64,000 bases of DNA, from positions 62,001-126,000 of the forward strand of contig CBDFGB010000004.1 in NCBI GenBank assembly GCA_965246915.1. Direction: 5' to 3'. The DNA comes from CAVRQM01 sp965246915 (lineage in GTDB: Bacteria > Pseudomonadota > Alphaproteobacteria > Acetobacterales > Acetobacteraceae). A program made the position numbers and the translations under genes. Below, piece by piece: positions 51,224 through 59,491 of the stretch. The notes beneath the pieces are model-generated. The model searched no databases and was not told where the DNA came from. It saw nothing but the letters and a program-made list of their open reading frames with translations. How positions within the stretch are numbered: the first letter of the stretch is position 1; the number at the start of each line of letters is the position of its first letter.

Positions 51224-51685
51224 TCAGGCGGGGCGCGAATCCAGCAAGTCCGACCAGAAAGCGACCTCCGCACTGAGCGCCGGGCTTGGGTTGCGCCCCT
51301 CGGCAGCCCCTGAGCGAATATAATGCTCCTGCGCCGAGGCTATGTCGCCCTGCTTCAGTGCGCGGGCGACATCGCGATAGGTCAGCACGTAGAACGCCTC
51401 GTCGAACACTGGGGCCGCGCCGCAGCGTCCCTCGAAATAGCCGGTTTCGACGAAGTGGCGATGCAAGTCGGGAATCTGGCCGGCGGCATAGGCCTGCTCG
51501 ATATCGGGGTAGGTCGCGCGATAGAACTCCGGGTCGAAGGGCGCGTGTTCGACCGCGGATTGAATGAGCGCGCGCACCAGTCGCGCGTCGACAGCGACCT
51601 TGGAGTTGCCGAGCAGCCGCTCCCGCCCAATCCGCATGCCGCGCAGAAGCAGATCGATGTGCGGCAGGTAGGTCCGTCTCGCCAT
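51224..51685 (-). CDS. Stand-alone FY-D...GR repeat protein next to glycosyltransferase
   Basis: 153 residues from ATG 51685 with GGAG 9 bases upstream; in-frame ATGs at 51700 and 51709 are alternatives. After a basic N-terminus it carries two copies of the same roughly 40-residue unit seen at the start of the downstream fusion: FDPEFYRATYPDIEQAYAAG...HFVETGYFEGR and FDEAFYVLTYRDVARALKQG...HYIRSGAAEGR. The module is often fused to glycosyltransferases; its function is unknown to me. It precedes the fusion gene by 13 bases in the same direction, so a shared transcript is likely. Confidence 0.75.
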   Translation of the reverse strand: MARRTYLPHIDLLLRGMRIGRERLLGNSKVAVDARLVRALIQSAVEHAPFDPEFYRATYPDIEQAYAAGQIPDLHRHFVETGYFEGRCGAAPVFDEAFYVLTYRDVARALKQGDIASAQEHYIRSGAAEGRNPSPALSAEVAFWSDLLDSRPA

Positions 51686-51918
51686 GCGGCGTCGCTCCAT
51701 CCCTCTCATGAGCAAGCCGTGAAAGCCTGGATTGCTGCACTGCGGAGATTCTCCGTCGCGCCGCGGCCGTCGTCAATCAGCCGGTGCAAACCGCCAAATT
51801 CGGCCAACCAGTCGGAACGTTTTTCGATTGACTTCTCGACGCAACGATCACAAAAGTTTGACGGCGACATAACGAAGGTCGCCCGGTCGCCTCGAAGAAG
51901 CAAAAACAGGAGGATACC

Positions 51919-52713
51919 TTGCGGGAATTGATGATCCGCGCGGTGTGCGCGGGCATGCTCGCATTTGCGGGTTCGGCTGCGATGGCTGACAGCGAAACAA
52001 ATCTCGAGCAGCGTACGTTCCGTATCATTCCGCCGTGGCAGAATGTTGCGGGGCAGACTCAGGCCTACTGGGCCCAGAAGTGGTGGAACTGGATTCTCAA
52101 TATCCGCCAGGATGTGAATCCAAATTTCGAGGTCCCGAGCGCCACGGACCCTACTGGCGGCAAATATGCCTCGATCAACAACGATGGCCCGATTATCTTT
52201 CTGCCTGGCAGCTCCGCGCCCGGCAAGACCACGCGGACGGTGACGATCCCGCCGGGACGACCGCTGCTCGTGCCGGTCGTCAACGCCGAATTCGTTGCCT
52301 TCCCGACGGCTTACCCATGTCCCGATCCGCTGACCGTGGCGTGCGGTCTCGGCGTGATCAAATCGGGACTAGACGACGCGACCGGGCTAAGCATCGAAAT
52401 CGACGGCGTCCGCTTCGGCCAAGCCTTCGTACGCCTGTTCCGTCCCATCAGTACCTCCGTGGCCGAACTGTGGGTCAATCCCGATCCCGACAATGTCTAT
52501 GCTCCTTTCGGCAAGCCGCTCGGCGTATTCGGCTACTTTCCCGACAAGGCCGTACAGGACGGATACTACGTGTTCCTCCACCACCTTACGCTCGGGCGGC
52601 ACGTGATCCGCACCACGGGAAGGATCGCCGCTCCGTTCGATGTCGCCTTCGACGTGACCACAACGGTCTGCGTCGGCGTCAACACGAACGTCGCCGGTGC
52701 CTGCCGCGAATAG
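51919..52713 (+). CDS. Secreted KWW-motif protein, unknown function
   Basis: 264 residues. TTG 51919 is preferred over ATG 51931 because AGGAGG lies 5 bases upstream of it and 17 upstream of the ATG. Signal peptide AVCAGMLAFAGSAAMA, then QAYWAQKWWNWILNIRQDVNPN, DPTGGKYASINNDGPIIFLPGS and TVTIPPGRPLLVPVVNAEFVA, a layout shared with an uncharacterised group of bacterial exported proteins. Two cysteine pairs could form disulphides. A strong hairpin follows the stop. Its neighbours on both sides are glycan genes, which hints at a surface role but proves nothing. Confidence 0.7.
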   Translation: MRELMIRAVCAGMLAFAGSAAMADSETNLEQRTFRIIPPWQNVAGQTQAYWAQKWWNWILNIRQDVNPNFEVPSATDPTGGKYASINNDGPIIFLPGSSAPGKTTRTVTIPPGRPLLVPVVNAEFVAFPTAYPCPDPLTVACGLGVIKSGLDDATGLSIEIDGVRFGQAFVRLFRPISTSVAELWVNPDPDNVYAPFGKPLGVFGYFPDKAVQDGYYVFLHHLTLGRHVIRTTGRIAAPFDVAFDVTTTVCVGVNTNVAGACRE

Positions 52714-52722
52714 CAACTGCGT

Positions 52723-52757
52723 GGCAGCCTCGCGGCCTGGCTGGCCGCGGGGTTGCC
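52723..52757 (+). terminator. Strong hairpin after the KWW protein gene
   Basis: A 15-bp stem (13 Watson-Crick pairs, two G-U) closes a TGGCT loop, 9 bases after the stop codon. The core is CGCGGCC/GGCCGCG with outer arms GGCA/TGCC. There is no T-tract, so it may be a rho-assisted terminator or an RNA 3'-end protector. It separates the KWW gene from rmlB. Confidence 0.55.
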
Positions 52758-52832
52758 CGCCCCTGACCATGCTGCCAGTTTGCCGCCGGCCAGACGGCCG
52801 ACTCCCGGCACGGACAGCGAGGACGAGAATTG

Positions 52833-53888
52833 ATGCGGGTTTTGCTGACCGGCGGCTGCGGCTTCATTGGTTCCGCCGTCATCCGCCACGTGATCGAGGC
52901 GACCACCCACTCGGTGATCAATGTCGACAAGCTGACCTATGCCGCCAGCCCCGACGCGGTCGGACCGGCGGCGAATTCCAATCGCTACGTCCAGATACGG
53001 GCGGACATCACCGATCCGGCAGCCATGCGAGACGTGTTCGCGGCTCACCAGCCCGATGCGGTCATGCACCTGGCCGCCGAGACGCATGTCGACCGCTCGA
53101 TCGACGGACCGGGCGATTTCGTCCAGACCAATGTCGTCGGGACGTTCGTGCTGCTGCAGGCGGCGCGCGCGCACTGGGAGGCGCTGCCCGCCGCCGGGCG
53201 CGACGTGTTTAGGTTTCACCACGTGTCCACTGATGAGGTTTTCGGCGCTCTCGGCCCGGGCGACGCGCCATTCACCGAGACGACGCCATACGATCCGCGT
53301 AGCCCATACTCGGCGAGCAAGGCGGCGTCCGATCACCTCGTGCGCGCCTGGCAGCACACCTACGGAATGCCTACCCTGGTCAGCAACACGACCAACAACT
53401 ACGGCCCTTGGCAATTCCCCGAGAAATTGATCCCGCTGGTGCTGCTTAACGCGCTGGAGGGGCGCGCGCTGCCGGTCTACGGCGACGGAAGGCAATGCCG
53501 CGACTGGCTCTACGTCGACGATCACGCCGAGGCGCTCGTCCGCGTACTGGAACGCGGCACGCCGGGAGCGACCTACGCGATCGGCGCCCGCCAGCCGCGC
53601 ACGAACCTAGAGGTGGTACGCGCAATCTGCGCCGCGCTGGACGCCCGCCTGCCTGACCCCGCCGGCTCCCGCGAACGGCTGATCGAGTTCGTGGCCGACC
53701 GTCCCGGCCATGATTTCCGCTACGAGATCGACCCGTCGGCGACCGAAGCGGCGCTGGACTGGACCGCGCCTCACGATTTTGAGTCGGGCCTATCGCGCAC
53801 CGTCGACTGGTATCTCGCCCACCGCGTGTGGTGGGAGGGCATTCGGGCGGCACGCTACTCCGGTCAGCGTCTGGGTGCCGCGGCGTGA
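52833..53888 (+). CDS. rmlB: dTDP-glucose 4,6-dehydratase
   Basis: 351 residues from ATG 52833 with AGCGAGGACGAG upstream. Second step of dTDP-L-rhamnose synthesis. NAD-binding VLLTGGCGFIGSAVIRHV, HLAAETHVDRSIDGPGDF, HVSTDEVFGAL with the catalytic Thr/Asp/Glu, YSASKAASDHLVRAW (YxxxK) and the NTTNNYGPWQFPEKLIPL block are all standard RmlB. First gene of the rmlBACD unit; its stop overlaps the rmlA GTG. Confidence 0.96.
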   Translation: MRVLLTGGCGFIGSAVIRHVIEATTHSVINVDKLTYAASPDAVGPAANSNRYVQIRADITDPAAMRDVFAAHQPDAVMHLAAETHVDRSIDGPGDFVQTNVVGTFVLLQAARAHWEALPAAGRDVFRFHHVSTDEVFGALGPGDAPFTETTPYDPRSPYSASKAASDHLVRAWQHTYGMPTLVSNTTNNYGPWQFPEKLIPLVLLNALEGRALPVYGDGRQCRDWLYVDDHAEALVRVLERGTPGATYAIGARQPRTNLEVVRAICAALDARLPDPAGSRERLIEFVADRPGHDFRYEIDPSATEAALDWTAPHDFESGLSRTVDWYLAHRVWWEGIRAARYSGQRLGAAA

Positions 53889-54769
53889 GCCTGACCAAGG
53901 GCATCCTGCTCGCCGGCGGGTCCGGCACGCGGTTGCATCCGATGACCCGGGCGGCCAGCAAGCAGCTGTTGCCGGTCTACGACAAGCCGATGGTCTACTA
54001 CCCGCTGTCGGTGCTGATGCTGGCTGGCATCCGTGACATACTAGTGATCTCCACCCCGGACGACCTGCCGCAGTTCCGCCGCCTGCTGGGCGATGGCGAG
54101 GGCCTCGGCGTCCGGTTCAGATATGCGCAACAGCCCAGCCCCGATGGCCTAGCGCAAGCCTTCCTGATCGGCCGAGACTGGCTGGCTGGCGAGCCCTGCG
54201 CGCTGGCGCTTGGCGACAACCTCATCTTTGCCGATCACCTGTCGGTCCTGCTGCGCGCCGCCGCGGCGCGACCGGTCGGCGCGTCGGTGTTCGCCTATCA
54301 GGTGCGCGATCCCGAGCGCTATGGCGTGGTCAGCATGAACAATGAGGGCCGGGCGATCGAGATCATCGAGAAGCCCACGACGCCGGCCAGCAATTGGGCG
54401 GTCATCGGTCTGTACTTCTACGACCATCGGGTGGGGGACTTCGCGGCGCGCGTGAAGCCGTCGACGCGCGGAGAGCTGGAGATTACCGACCTTAACAAGA
54501 TGTATCTCGCCGAGGGCAGTCTGCATGTCGAGCGGCTCGGGCGCGGCTGCGCCTGGCTTGACGCCGGCACGCCGGACAGCCTGCTGCAAGCCGCGACCTT
54601 CGTGCAGACGATCCAATCGCGACAGGGCATGCTGGTCGGCAGCCCCGAGGAGGTGGCCTTCCGGATGGGGTGGATCGACCGGGACATGCTGCGACATCAC
54701 GCCCGCGCACTGGGCAAGACCGATCTCGGCCGCGTGCTGGCCGAACTCGCGGAGGGCGACCGCGCATGA
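53885..54769 (+). CDS. rmlA: Glucose-1-phosphate thymidylyltransferase
   Basis: 294 residues from GTG 53885, overlapping the rmlB stop (GTGA). First step of the pathway: dTTP plus glucose-1-phosphate to dTDP-glucose. Nucleotide-binding GILLAGGSGTRLHPMTRAASKQLLPVYDKPM, then QPSPDGLAQAF, LGDNLIFADHL and the sugar-binding GLYFYDHRVGDFA and WLDAGTPDSLLQAA. The frame from 53828 is inside rmlB and is not used. Confidence 0.96.
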   Translation: MSLTKGILLAGGSGTRLHPMTRAASKQLLPVYDKPMVYYPLSVLMLAGIRDILVISTPDDLPQFRRLLGDGEGLGVRFRYAQQPSPDGLAQAFLIGRDWLAGEPCALALGDNLIFADHLSVLLRAAAARPVGASVFAYQVRDPERYGVVSMNNEGRAIEIIEKPTTPASNWAVIGLYFYDHRVGDFAARVKPSTRGELEITDLNKMYLAEGSLHVERLGRGCAWLDAGTPDSLLQAATFVQTIQSRQGMLVGSPEEVAFRMGWIDRDMLRHHARALGKTDLGRVLAELAEGDRA

Positions 54770-55323
54770 GGATCGAGGCGCTGTCCATTCCGGAGGTGCT
54801 GCTGCTCACCCCCCCTCGCTTCGGCGACGCACGCGGCTGGTTCAGCGAGATCTTTTCCGCCCCCCGGCTTCTCGCCACGGGACTGCCCGGCCCCTGGCCG
54901 CAGGACAATCAGAGTTTTTCCGCCCGCCAGGGCACGATCCGCGGCCTGCATTGTCAAATCGCGCCGAGCGTTCAGGGCAAACTGGTGCGGGTGGTTCGCG
55001 GATCGATCTGGGACGTGGCCGTCGATATCCGGCACGGCTCGGTCAGCTACGGTCAGCACGCAGCCGCCACGCTTTCGGCGGAGAACGGCGCGCAGCTCTG
55101 GGTGCCCGGAGGGTTCCTGCATGGTTTCGTCACGCTCGAGCCGGATTGCGAGGTGCTTTACAAGGTTACGGCTGGCTACGATCGCGCGGCCGAGCGTGGC
55201 GTCGTCTGGAACGATCCGGACCTCGCGCTGCCGTGGCCGGTCGATCCGGAGGCGACGATCCTGTCGGAGAAGGATGCGGTCCTGCCGCTGCTGTCCGAAT
55301 CGCCGCCCTGGTTTCGGATCTGA
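54766..55323 (+). CDS. rmlC: dTDP-4-dehydrorhamnose 3,5-epimerase
   Basis: 185 residues from ATG 54766, overlapping the rmlA stop (ATGA). Cupin-fold epimerase, third step. DARGWFSEIFSAPRL, NQSFSARQGTIRGLHCQIAP with the catalytic His, VVRGSIWDVAVDIR, WVPGGFLHGFVTL and the C-terminal ILSEKDAVLPLL are the RmlC blocks. Confidence 0.95.
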   Translation: MRIEALSIPEVLLLTPPRFGDARGWFSEIFSAPRLLATGLPGPWPQDNQSFSARQGTIRGLHCQIAPSVQGKLVRVVRGSIWDVAVDIRHGSVSYGQHAAATLSAENGAQLWVPGGFLHGFVTLEPDCEVLYKVTAGYDRAAERGVVWNDPDLALPWPVDPEATILSEKDAVLPLLSESPPWFRI

Positions 55324-55327
55324 ACCA

Positions 55328-56185
55328 TTGATCCTGGTGACTGGAGGCAGCGGCCAGTTGGCGCGGACGCTGGCAGCTCTCGGCGGCTCAAGCCTGCAGG
55401 TGGTTGGTCGGCCGGAATTCGATTTCGACGCTCCAGATGGCATTGCACCCATGCTCGACAGGATGCGCCCATCGGCGGTGATCAACGCGGCCGCCTACAC
55501 GGCCGTGGACCGCGCGGAAAGCGAGCCACAAGCCGCCGCGCGAGCCAATTCGAGCGGTCCGGCCCGGATTGCGGACTGGTGCGCGCGCGTGGAAGTCCCG
55601 CTGGTCCATGTGTCCACGGACTACGTGTTCGACGGCGACAAGGGCGCACCCTATGTCGAAACCGACGAGACCAATCCGACCGGCGTTTACGGCGCGACCA
55701 AGCGCGACGGCGAGGCCGCGGTTCTCGCGGCCGGCGGGCTTGCGGTCATCCTGCGCACGTCCTGGGTCTACGCGGCGAGCGGCAAGAATTTCGTGCTGAC
55801 GATGCTCGCGGCGGCGCGCGCCCGGCCATCGTTGCGGGTGGTGGCCGATCAGATCGGCTGCCCGACCGCGACGCCCGACCTCGGCCGGGTGATCCTGTCG
55901 ATCGTCGATCGCCTCGTCGCGGCGCCCGATCCAGCACTTTCTGGCATCTACCATGCCGCCGGACGAGGCTCGACAAGCTGGCACGGGCTCGCCGTCGCCG
56001 CGCTGGGTTGTGCTGGGTTGACCACGCCGGTCGAGCCGATCGCGACGTCCGACTGGCCGACGCCCGCCCGGCGCCCGGCGGATTCCCGGCTCGATTGCGG
56101 CAAGCTGGAGTCGGTATTCGGGCTGCGCCTGCCGCCCTGGGAGACGTCGCTGGCAGCGGTGGTCGGTGACGCGACCCGAGGCTGA
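55328..56185 (+). CDS. rmlD: dTDP-4-dehydrorhamnose reductase
   Basis: 285 residues from TTG 55328, 4 bases after rmlC. Final NAD(P)H-dependent step giving dTDP-L-rhamnose. ILVTGGSGQLARTL, INAAAYTAVDRAESEP, VHVSTDYVFDGDKGAPYVETDETNPTGVYGATKRDGE (YxxxK) and RTSWVYAASGKNFVLTML are typical. The 3' end overlaps the following glycosyltransferase by 20 bases. The open frame upstream to 55121 lies within rmlC. Confidence 0.95.
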   Translation: MILVTGGSGQLARTLAALGGSSLQVVGRPEFDFDAPDGIAPMLDRMRPSAVINAAAYTAVDRAESEPQAAARANSSGPARIADWCARVEVPLVHVSTDYVFDGDKGAPYVETDETNPTGVYGATKRDGEAAVLAAGGLAVILRTSWVYAASGKNFVLTMLAAARARPSLRVVADQIGCPTATPDLGRVILSIVDRLVAAPDPALSGIYHAAGRGSTSWHGLAVAALGCAGLTTPVEPIATSDWPTPARRPADSRLDCGKLESVFGLRLPPWETSLAAVVGDATRG

Positions 56186-57050
56186 GCCGGTCACGGTGCT
56201 GCTCGCCTCCTACAACGGCGCGCGGTTTCTGCCGGAACTCCTGGCCAGCCTGCGCGCGCAGACCCATCCCTGCCGCTTGTTGTGGCGCGACGACGGTTCC
56301 GCCGACGACACGGTGAACCTGCTGCGCGCCAGCGGCGGCGGCGAGTTGCCGCGCGGCGAGCGGCTCGGCGTGCTCGCCGGCTTCATGGCGTTGCTGCATG
56401 CCACCGAGGGGATGGTCGCGTTCTGCGATCAGGACGATGTGTGGCTTGCGGAGAAGATTGCGCGTGGCGCGGCGGCGGTCGCCGGCGACGGCCCAGCCCT
56501 CTACTGCGCGCGACAAATCTTGGTCGACGCCGCGCTGCGCCCACTCGGCGAGTCCCAGCTGATCCGGCACGCTGGCTTCCCCGCCGCACTGACGCAGAAC
56601 ATCGCCGCCGGCTGCACGATCGTGATGAACGAGGCCGCCCGGCGGCTCGTCGCGGCGAGCCGCCCGCCGCCCTCTACTCTCCACGACTGGTGGAGCTATC
56701 TGGTCGTGTCGGCTGCCGGCGGGCGGATCGTCTGCGACGCGACGCCGACCGTGTTGTATCGCCAGCATGGCGGCAACGTGGTCGGCGCGCCACGCGGCCG
56801 GGTTCGCCGCGCCGTCGCGGCGCTGCGCCGCGGGCCCGCGGCATTCATGTCCCGGCTGCGCGACCATGTCGCCGCTTTGCTGGATCACGAGGCGATGTTG
56901 GCGGAAACCGCCCTCGCCGATCTTCGGGCGGTCGATACTGCCTTGCGCGGCGGCGTCATTTCGCGCCTGACCGCGCTGCGGCGGCCCGGACTGATCCGCC
57001 AGACCCCGGCCGAAACCGCGATATTTCGGCTATGGTTTCTGCTCGGCTAG
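56166..57050 (+). CDS. GT2 glycosyltransferase (probable rhamnosyltransferase)
   Basis: 294 residues from GTG 56166. GT-A fold: TVLLASYNGARFLPELLASLRAQ, LLWRDDGSADDTVNLL, MVAFCDQDDVWLAEKI and HDWWSYLVVSAAGGRIVCDATPTVLYRQHGGNVVG. This pattern (FCDQDDVW, HDWW, YRQHG.N) is that of the rhamnosyltransferase-like branch of family 2. Its place as the last gene of the rml unit supports use of dTDP-rhamnose. It converges with a hydrolase gene and overlaps it by four bases. Confidence 0.88.
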   Translation: MTRPEAEPVTVLLASYNGARFLPELLASLRAQTHPCRLLWRDDGSADDTVNLLRASGGGELPRGERLGVLAGFMALLHATEGMVAFCDQDDVWLAEKIARGAAAVAGDGPALYCARQILVDAALRPLGESQLIRHAGFPAALTQNIAAGCTIVMNEAARRLVAASRPPPSTLHDWWSYLVVSAAGGRIVCDATPTVLYRQHGGNVVGAPRGRVRRAVAALRRGPAAFMSRLRDHVAALLDHEAMLAETALADLRAVDTALRGGVISRLTALRRPGLIRQTPAETAIFRLWFLLG

Positions 57051-57613
57051 GGGCGCAACAACGTGGTTAGGTGTCCGAGCAAGACGTCGAACCGCGTCAT
57101 GCCCGCACTCGGCGCGTCGAGATGCTTACCGCCTTCAACGACGATTCGTCTTGCGCCCACGTGGCTCGCGAGTTCCAACGACAGCGGCTCCGGAATGTAT
57201 GGGTCATCGCTGCCAGCGAAGCATAGCCAGTCGCGGGCGCCGGCCTTGGCACGCGCCCAGTCGATCGGCGTAAAGAATGAAGCGTTGATCTGATCATACT
57301 GGTCGATTCCAATCCGGCCCCAAAACCCCGAGACCAGCACGCATGCCTTGAATGGTATAGCGCTACGGTGGGCGAGTTGTACTGCCAATGCGCTGCCTAT
57401 GCTGAATCCGAGCACAATTGTGTCCGATCCCGGGCCGGCCGCCTCACGATCGAAGACATCCAGCCAGCGCGCCAAATCCTGCCCCTCGGGCGTTGGGAAA
57501 CGCGGCAGCAAGGCCTCGGCGCCGAGCGCTCGCGCCTCATCAGCGAGCCAGGGGAACCAATTCGTGTCCGGCGCACCATAGGCACCATGGACGATGACAA
57601 GGCGGCTCGGCAT
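57047..57613 (-). CDS. RBBP9/YdeN-type serine hydrolase
   Basis: 188 residues from ATG 57613 with GGAGAAA upstream. Small alpha/beta hydrolase: LVIVHGAYGAPDTNWFPWL, nucleophile region VLGFSIGSALAVQLAH (GFSIG), an Asp in CFAGSDDPYIP and the His in VVEGGKHLDAPSAG complete a catalytic triad. Substrate is unknown. It stands with rluA in a leftward pair between the glycan locus and the RNA-modification genes. Confidence 0.82.
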   Translation of the reverse strand: MPSRLVIVHGAYGAPDTNWFPWLADEARALGAEALLPRFPTPEGQDLARWLDVFDREAAGPGSDTIVLGFSIGSALAVQLAHRSAIPFKACVLVSGFWGRIGIDQYDQINASFFTPIDWARAKAGARDWLCFAGSDDPYIPEPLSLELASHVGARRIVVEGGKHLDAPSAGMTRFDVLLGHLTTLLRP

Positions 57614-57642
57614 CGGGATTTCTCCGGCGTTCGCCGCGCGCT

Positions 57643-58284
57643 CTACGCGACGCCGCCGCATGCGGTCCAGGCCCGCATCATGTGATCCGGCACCGGCGCC
57701 TCGGCCGCGACCGGCGGATCGAGCGACAACGACAGCGCGCGCGCCAGCAGATGCAGCCTCCCCTGGCCCGCGCCGTAGACAGGATCGCCAAGAATGGGGC
57801 ACCCCAGCGACGCGCAGTGCACTCGGACCTGATGCGTCCGTCCCGTGCGGGGATGCAGTTCAAGCCAGGTCATCCCGTCGCCGCGCCCCCGCACCCGCCA
57901 CTCCGTGACCGCGGCTTGGCCGGCCCCGTCTGCCACCATCCGCCATCCTTGCGGCCCGGCGACCTTTCGCAGCGGCGCCTCGACGATCCCACACTCCGCC
58001 TTGGGGCTACCCGCGACGACCGCCCAATAGGTCTTCCGCACGCGGCCCGCCGCGAAGGCCGCCTGCGCCACATGCAAGGCGGCGAGGCGCAGGGCGATCA
58101 GCAGGCAGCCCGCCGTGTCGGCGTCGAGCCGATGCGCGAGCCACGGCCCCTCGCGCCGCCGCGACAGTTTTGAAAACATATCCTCGACGGAGCGGCCGCC
58201 GCGCGGGCCGGCATGCACCGCAAGCCCCGCGGGCTTGTCGAGGACCACGAAGCGGGCGTCCTGGAACAGGATGATCGGGTCCAT
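57643..58284 (-). CDS. RluA-family RNA pseudouridine synthase
   Basis: 213 residues, short for the family. FVVLDKPAGLAVHAGP, the catalytic Asp in WLAHRLDADTAGCLLIA, KTYWAVVAG, and LHPRTGRTHQVRVHCASLGCPILGDPVYG are conserved. There is no S4 domain, so it resembles the RluA/TruC/RluE-like single-domain enzymes. Target RNA not predictable. Divergent from the TrmH-type gene, which starts 46 bases away. Confidence 0.9.
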   Translation of the reverse strand: MDPIILFQDARFVVLDKPAGLAVHAGPRGGRSVEDMFSKLSRRREGPWLAHRLDADTAGCLLIALRLAALHVAQAAFAAGRVRKTYWAVVAGSPKAECGIVEAPLRKVAGPQGWRMVADGAGQAAVTEWRVRGRGDGMTWLELHPRTGRTHQVRVHCASLGCPILGDPVYGAGQGRLHLLARALSLSLDPPVAAEAPVPDHMMRAWTACGGVA

Positions 58285-58329
58285 GCCGTCCTCATTGACA
58301 GCCGCCGTTCGGCCCGCGAAGCCCCGCCG

Positions 58330-59043
58330 ATGGCAGAAGACATCATCTGCGGCCTGAAGGCCGTGACCGCGCTGTTCGAGCGCCGCCCCGATTCCGTCCG
58401 CCGCCTGCTCTACACCGAGGCGATGAAGCTAGAGGTCGGCAGCTGGTGCCGTATGATGGCCGCAGCCCACCGTTCCTATCGCCTCGTGGAGCCGTTCGAC
58501 CTCGCGGGAGTGTCGGGCACCACGCATCATGGCGGGGTCACCGCGTTCGCGACGCCCCGCAACGTGCCGATCCTGGATCCGACGGCGGTGCCGAAGCTGC
58601 CGTTCCTCCTGGTGCTGGACGGCATCGGCAACCCGCACAATCTGGGTGCCATCGCTCGCACCGCCGCGTTCTTCGCCGTGCCGGCGATGGTCATCGGCGA
58701 GGGGCCGGGTCACGCGATGCCATCCGACGCTGCCTACCGCACCGCCGCCGGCGGCCTCGAATGGCTCGATCTGTATCGCACGCGGGATCTGCCGCGCGCG
58801 CTTCTGGCGATGACGCCGCTGTATCGGACGGTGGCCGCCACGCTGGACGAGGGGGCGATGCCGCTGGCGGATCTGCCCCGTGACCGGCCGATCGCGCTCG
58901 TGCTCGGCAACGAGGAGCGCGGCATCAGCGCCCCGGTCCTGGAGGCCTGCCGCCGCCGCGTCCGGGTTCCGGGCCGCGGCCGAGTCCAGAGTTTGAACGT
59001 CGCTCAGGCGGCGTCAGTACTGATCTACACGCTGTGCGCGTGA
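58330..59043 (+). CDS. TrmH-family (SpoU) RNA 2'-O-methyltransferase
   Basis: 237 residues from ATG 58330. Knotted SPOUT methyltransferase: a short N-terminal RNA-binding part (ICGLKAVTALFERRPDSVRRL), then LLVLDGIGNPHNLGAIARTAAFF (motif 1), IALVLGNEERGIS (motif 2) and RVPGRGRVQSLNVAQAASVLIYTL (motif 3). It is close to RlmB or TrmH; the exact RNA is not clear. A hairpin overlaps the stop codon. Confidence 0.9.
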   Translation: MAEDIICGLKAVTALFERRPDSVRRLLYTEAMKLEVGSWCRMMAAAHRSYRLVEPFDLAGVSGTTHHGGVTAFATPRNVPILDPTAVPKLPFLLVLDGIGNPHNLGAIARTAAFFAVPAMVIGEGPGHAMPSDAAYRTAAGGLEWLDLYRTRDLPRALLAMTPLYRTVAATLDEGAMPLADLPRDRPIALVLGNEERGISAPVLEACRRRVRVPGRGRVQSLNVAQAASVLIYTLCA

Positions 59044-59063
59044 GGAGTGGGTTACCGCTCCTC
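59042..59063. terminator. Bidirectional hairpin at the convergent end of trmH-like and TIGR02300 genes
   Basis: A 9-bp stem (GAGGAGTGG with CCGCTCCTC, one T-G pair) with a GTTA loop starts inside the trmH-like stop codon and covers the last codons of the opposite TIGR02300 gene. There is no clear T-tract on either side. Confidence 0.5.
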
Positions 59064-59381
59064 CTCGCCCGCTTCCGGCTCGACTTCCACGATCTCGTCG
59101 GCTTCGTCGCCGAGGTCGGATGTGTCCTCGAGGACATCCTCCTCGGCTTCCTCCTCGGCGACCTCGACCTCCGCCTCCGGCTCTTCCAGTCCAGGGACCG
59201 GGATCACCTTGGCTCGGCGCTTCTCGTCGACGACGTTACCGCCCGCACGGCGCATGCGCGGCTGTTCGGGCGGTTGTTCGGTGCCGCATTTGGGGCAGAC
59301 CGCCGGCTGCTTCGTGAGGTCGTAGAAGCGCGCGCCGCAGGAGACGCAGACGCGCTTGGTGCCGAGTTCGGGCTTGGCCAT
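59052..59381 (-). CDS. TIGR02300 family zinc-ribbon protein
   Basis: 109 residues. MAKPELGTKRVCVSCGARFYDLTKQPAVCPKCGT carries two CxxC pairs (a zinc ribbon) and the FYDL signature of TIGR02300, found in alphaproteobacteria. The C-terminal half is almost entirely Glu/Val/Asp (AEVEVAEEEAEEDVLEDTSD) and likely disordered and strongly acidic. Function unknown. It is divergent from aroA. Confidence 0.92.
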   Translation of the reverse strand: MAKPELGTKRVCVSCGARFYDLTKQPAVCPKCGTEQPPEQPRMRRAGGNVVDEKRRAKVIPVPGLEEPEAEVEVAEEEAEEDVLEDTSDLGDEADEIVEVEPEAGEEER

Positions 59382-59491
59382 TCACTGCCTATCGCGAGGG
59401 TCTTCGGAGGGCGCGGGCCATGACACTGGATGGCCGACCTGTCAAATCGGCCGCTGTCCAACCTCGAGACCGCATGCTACCGGCCGCCGCC

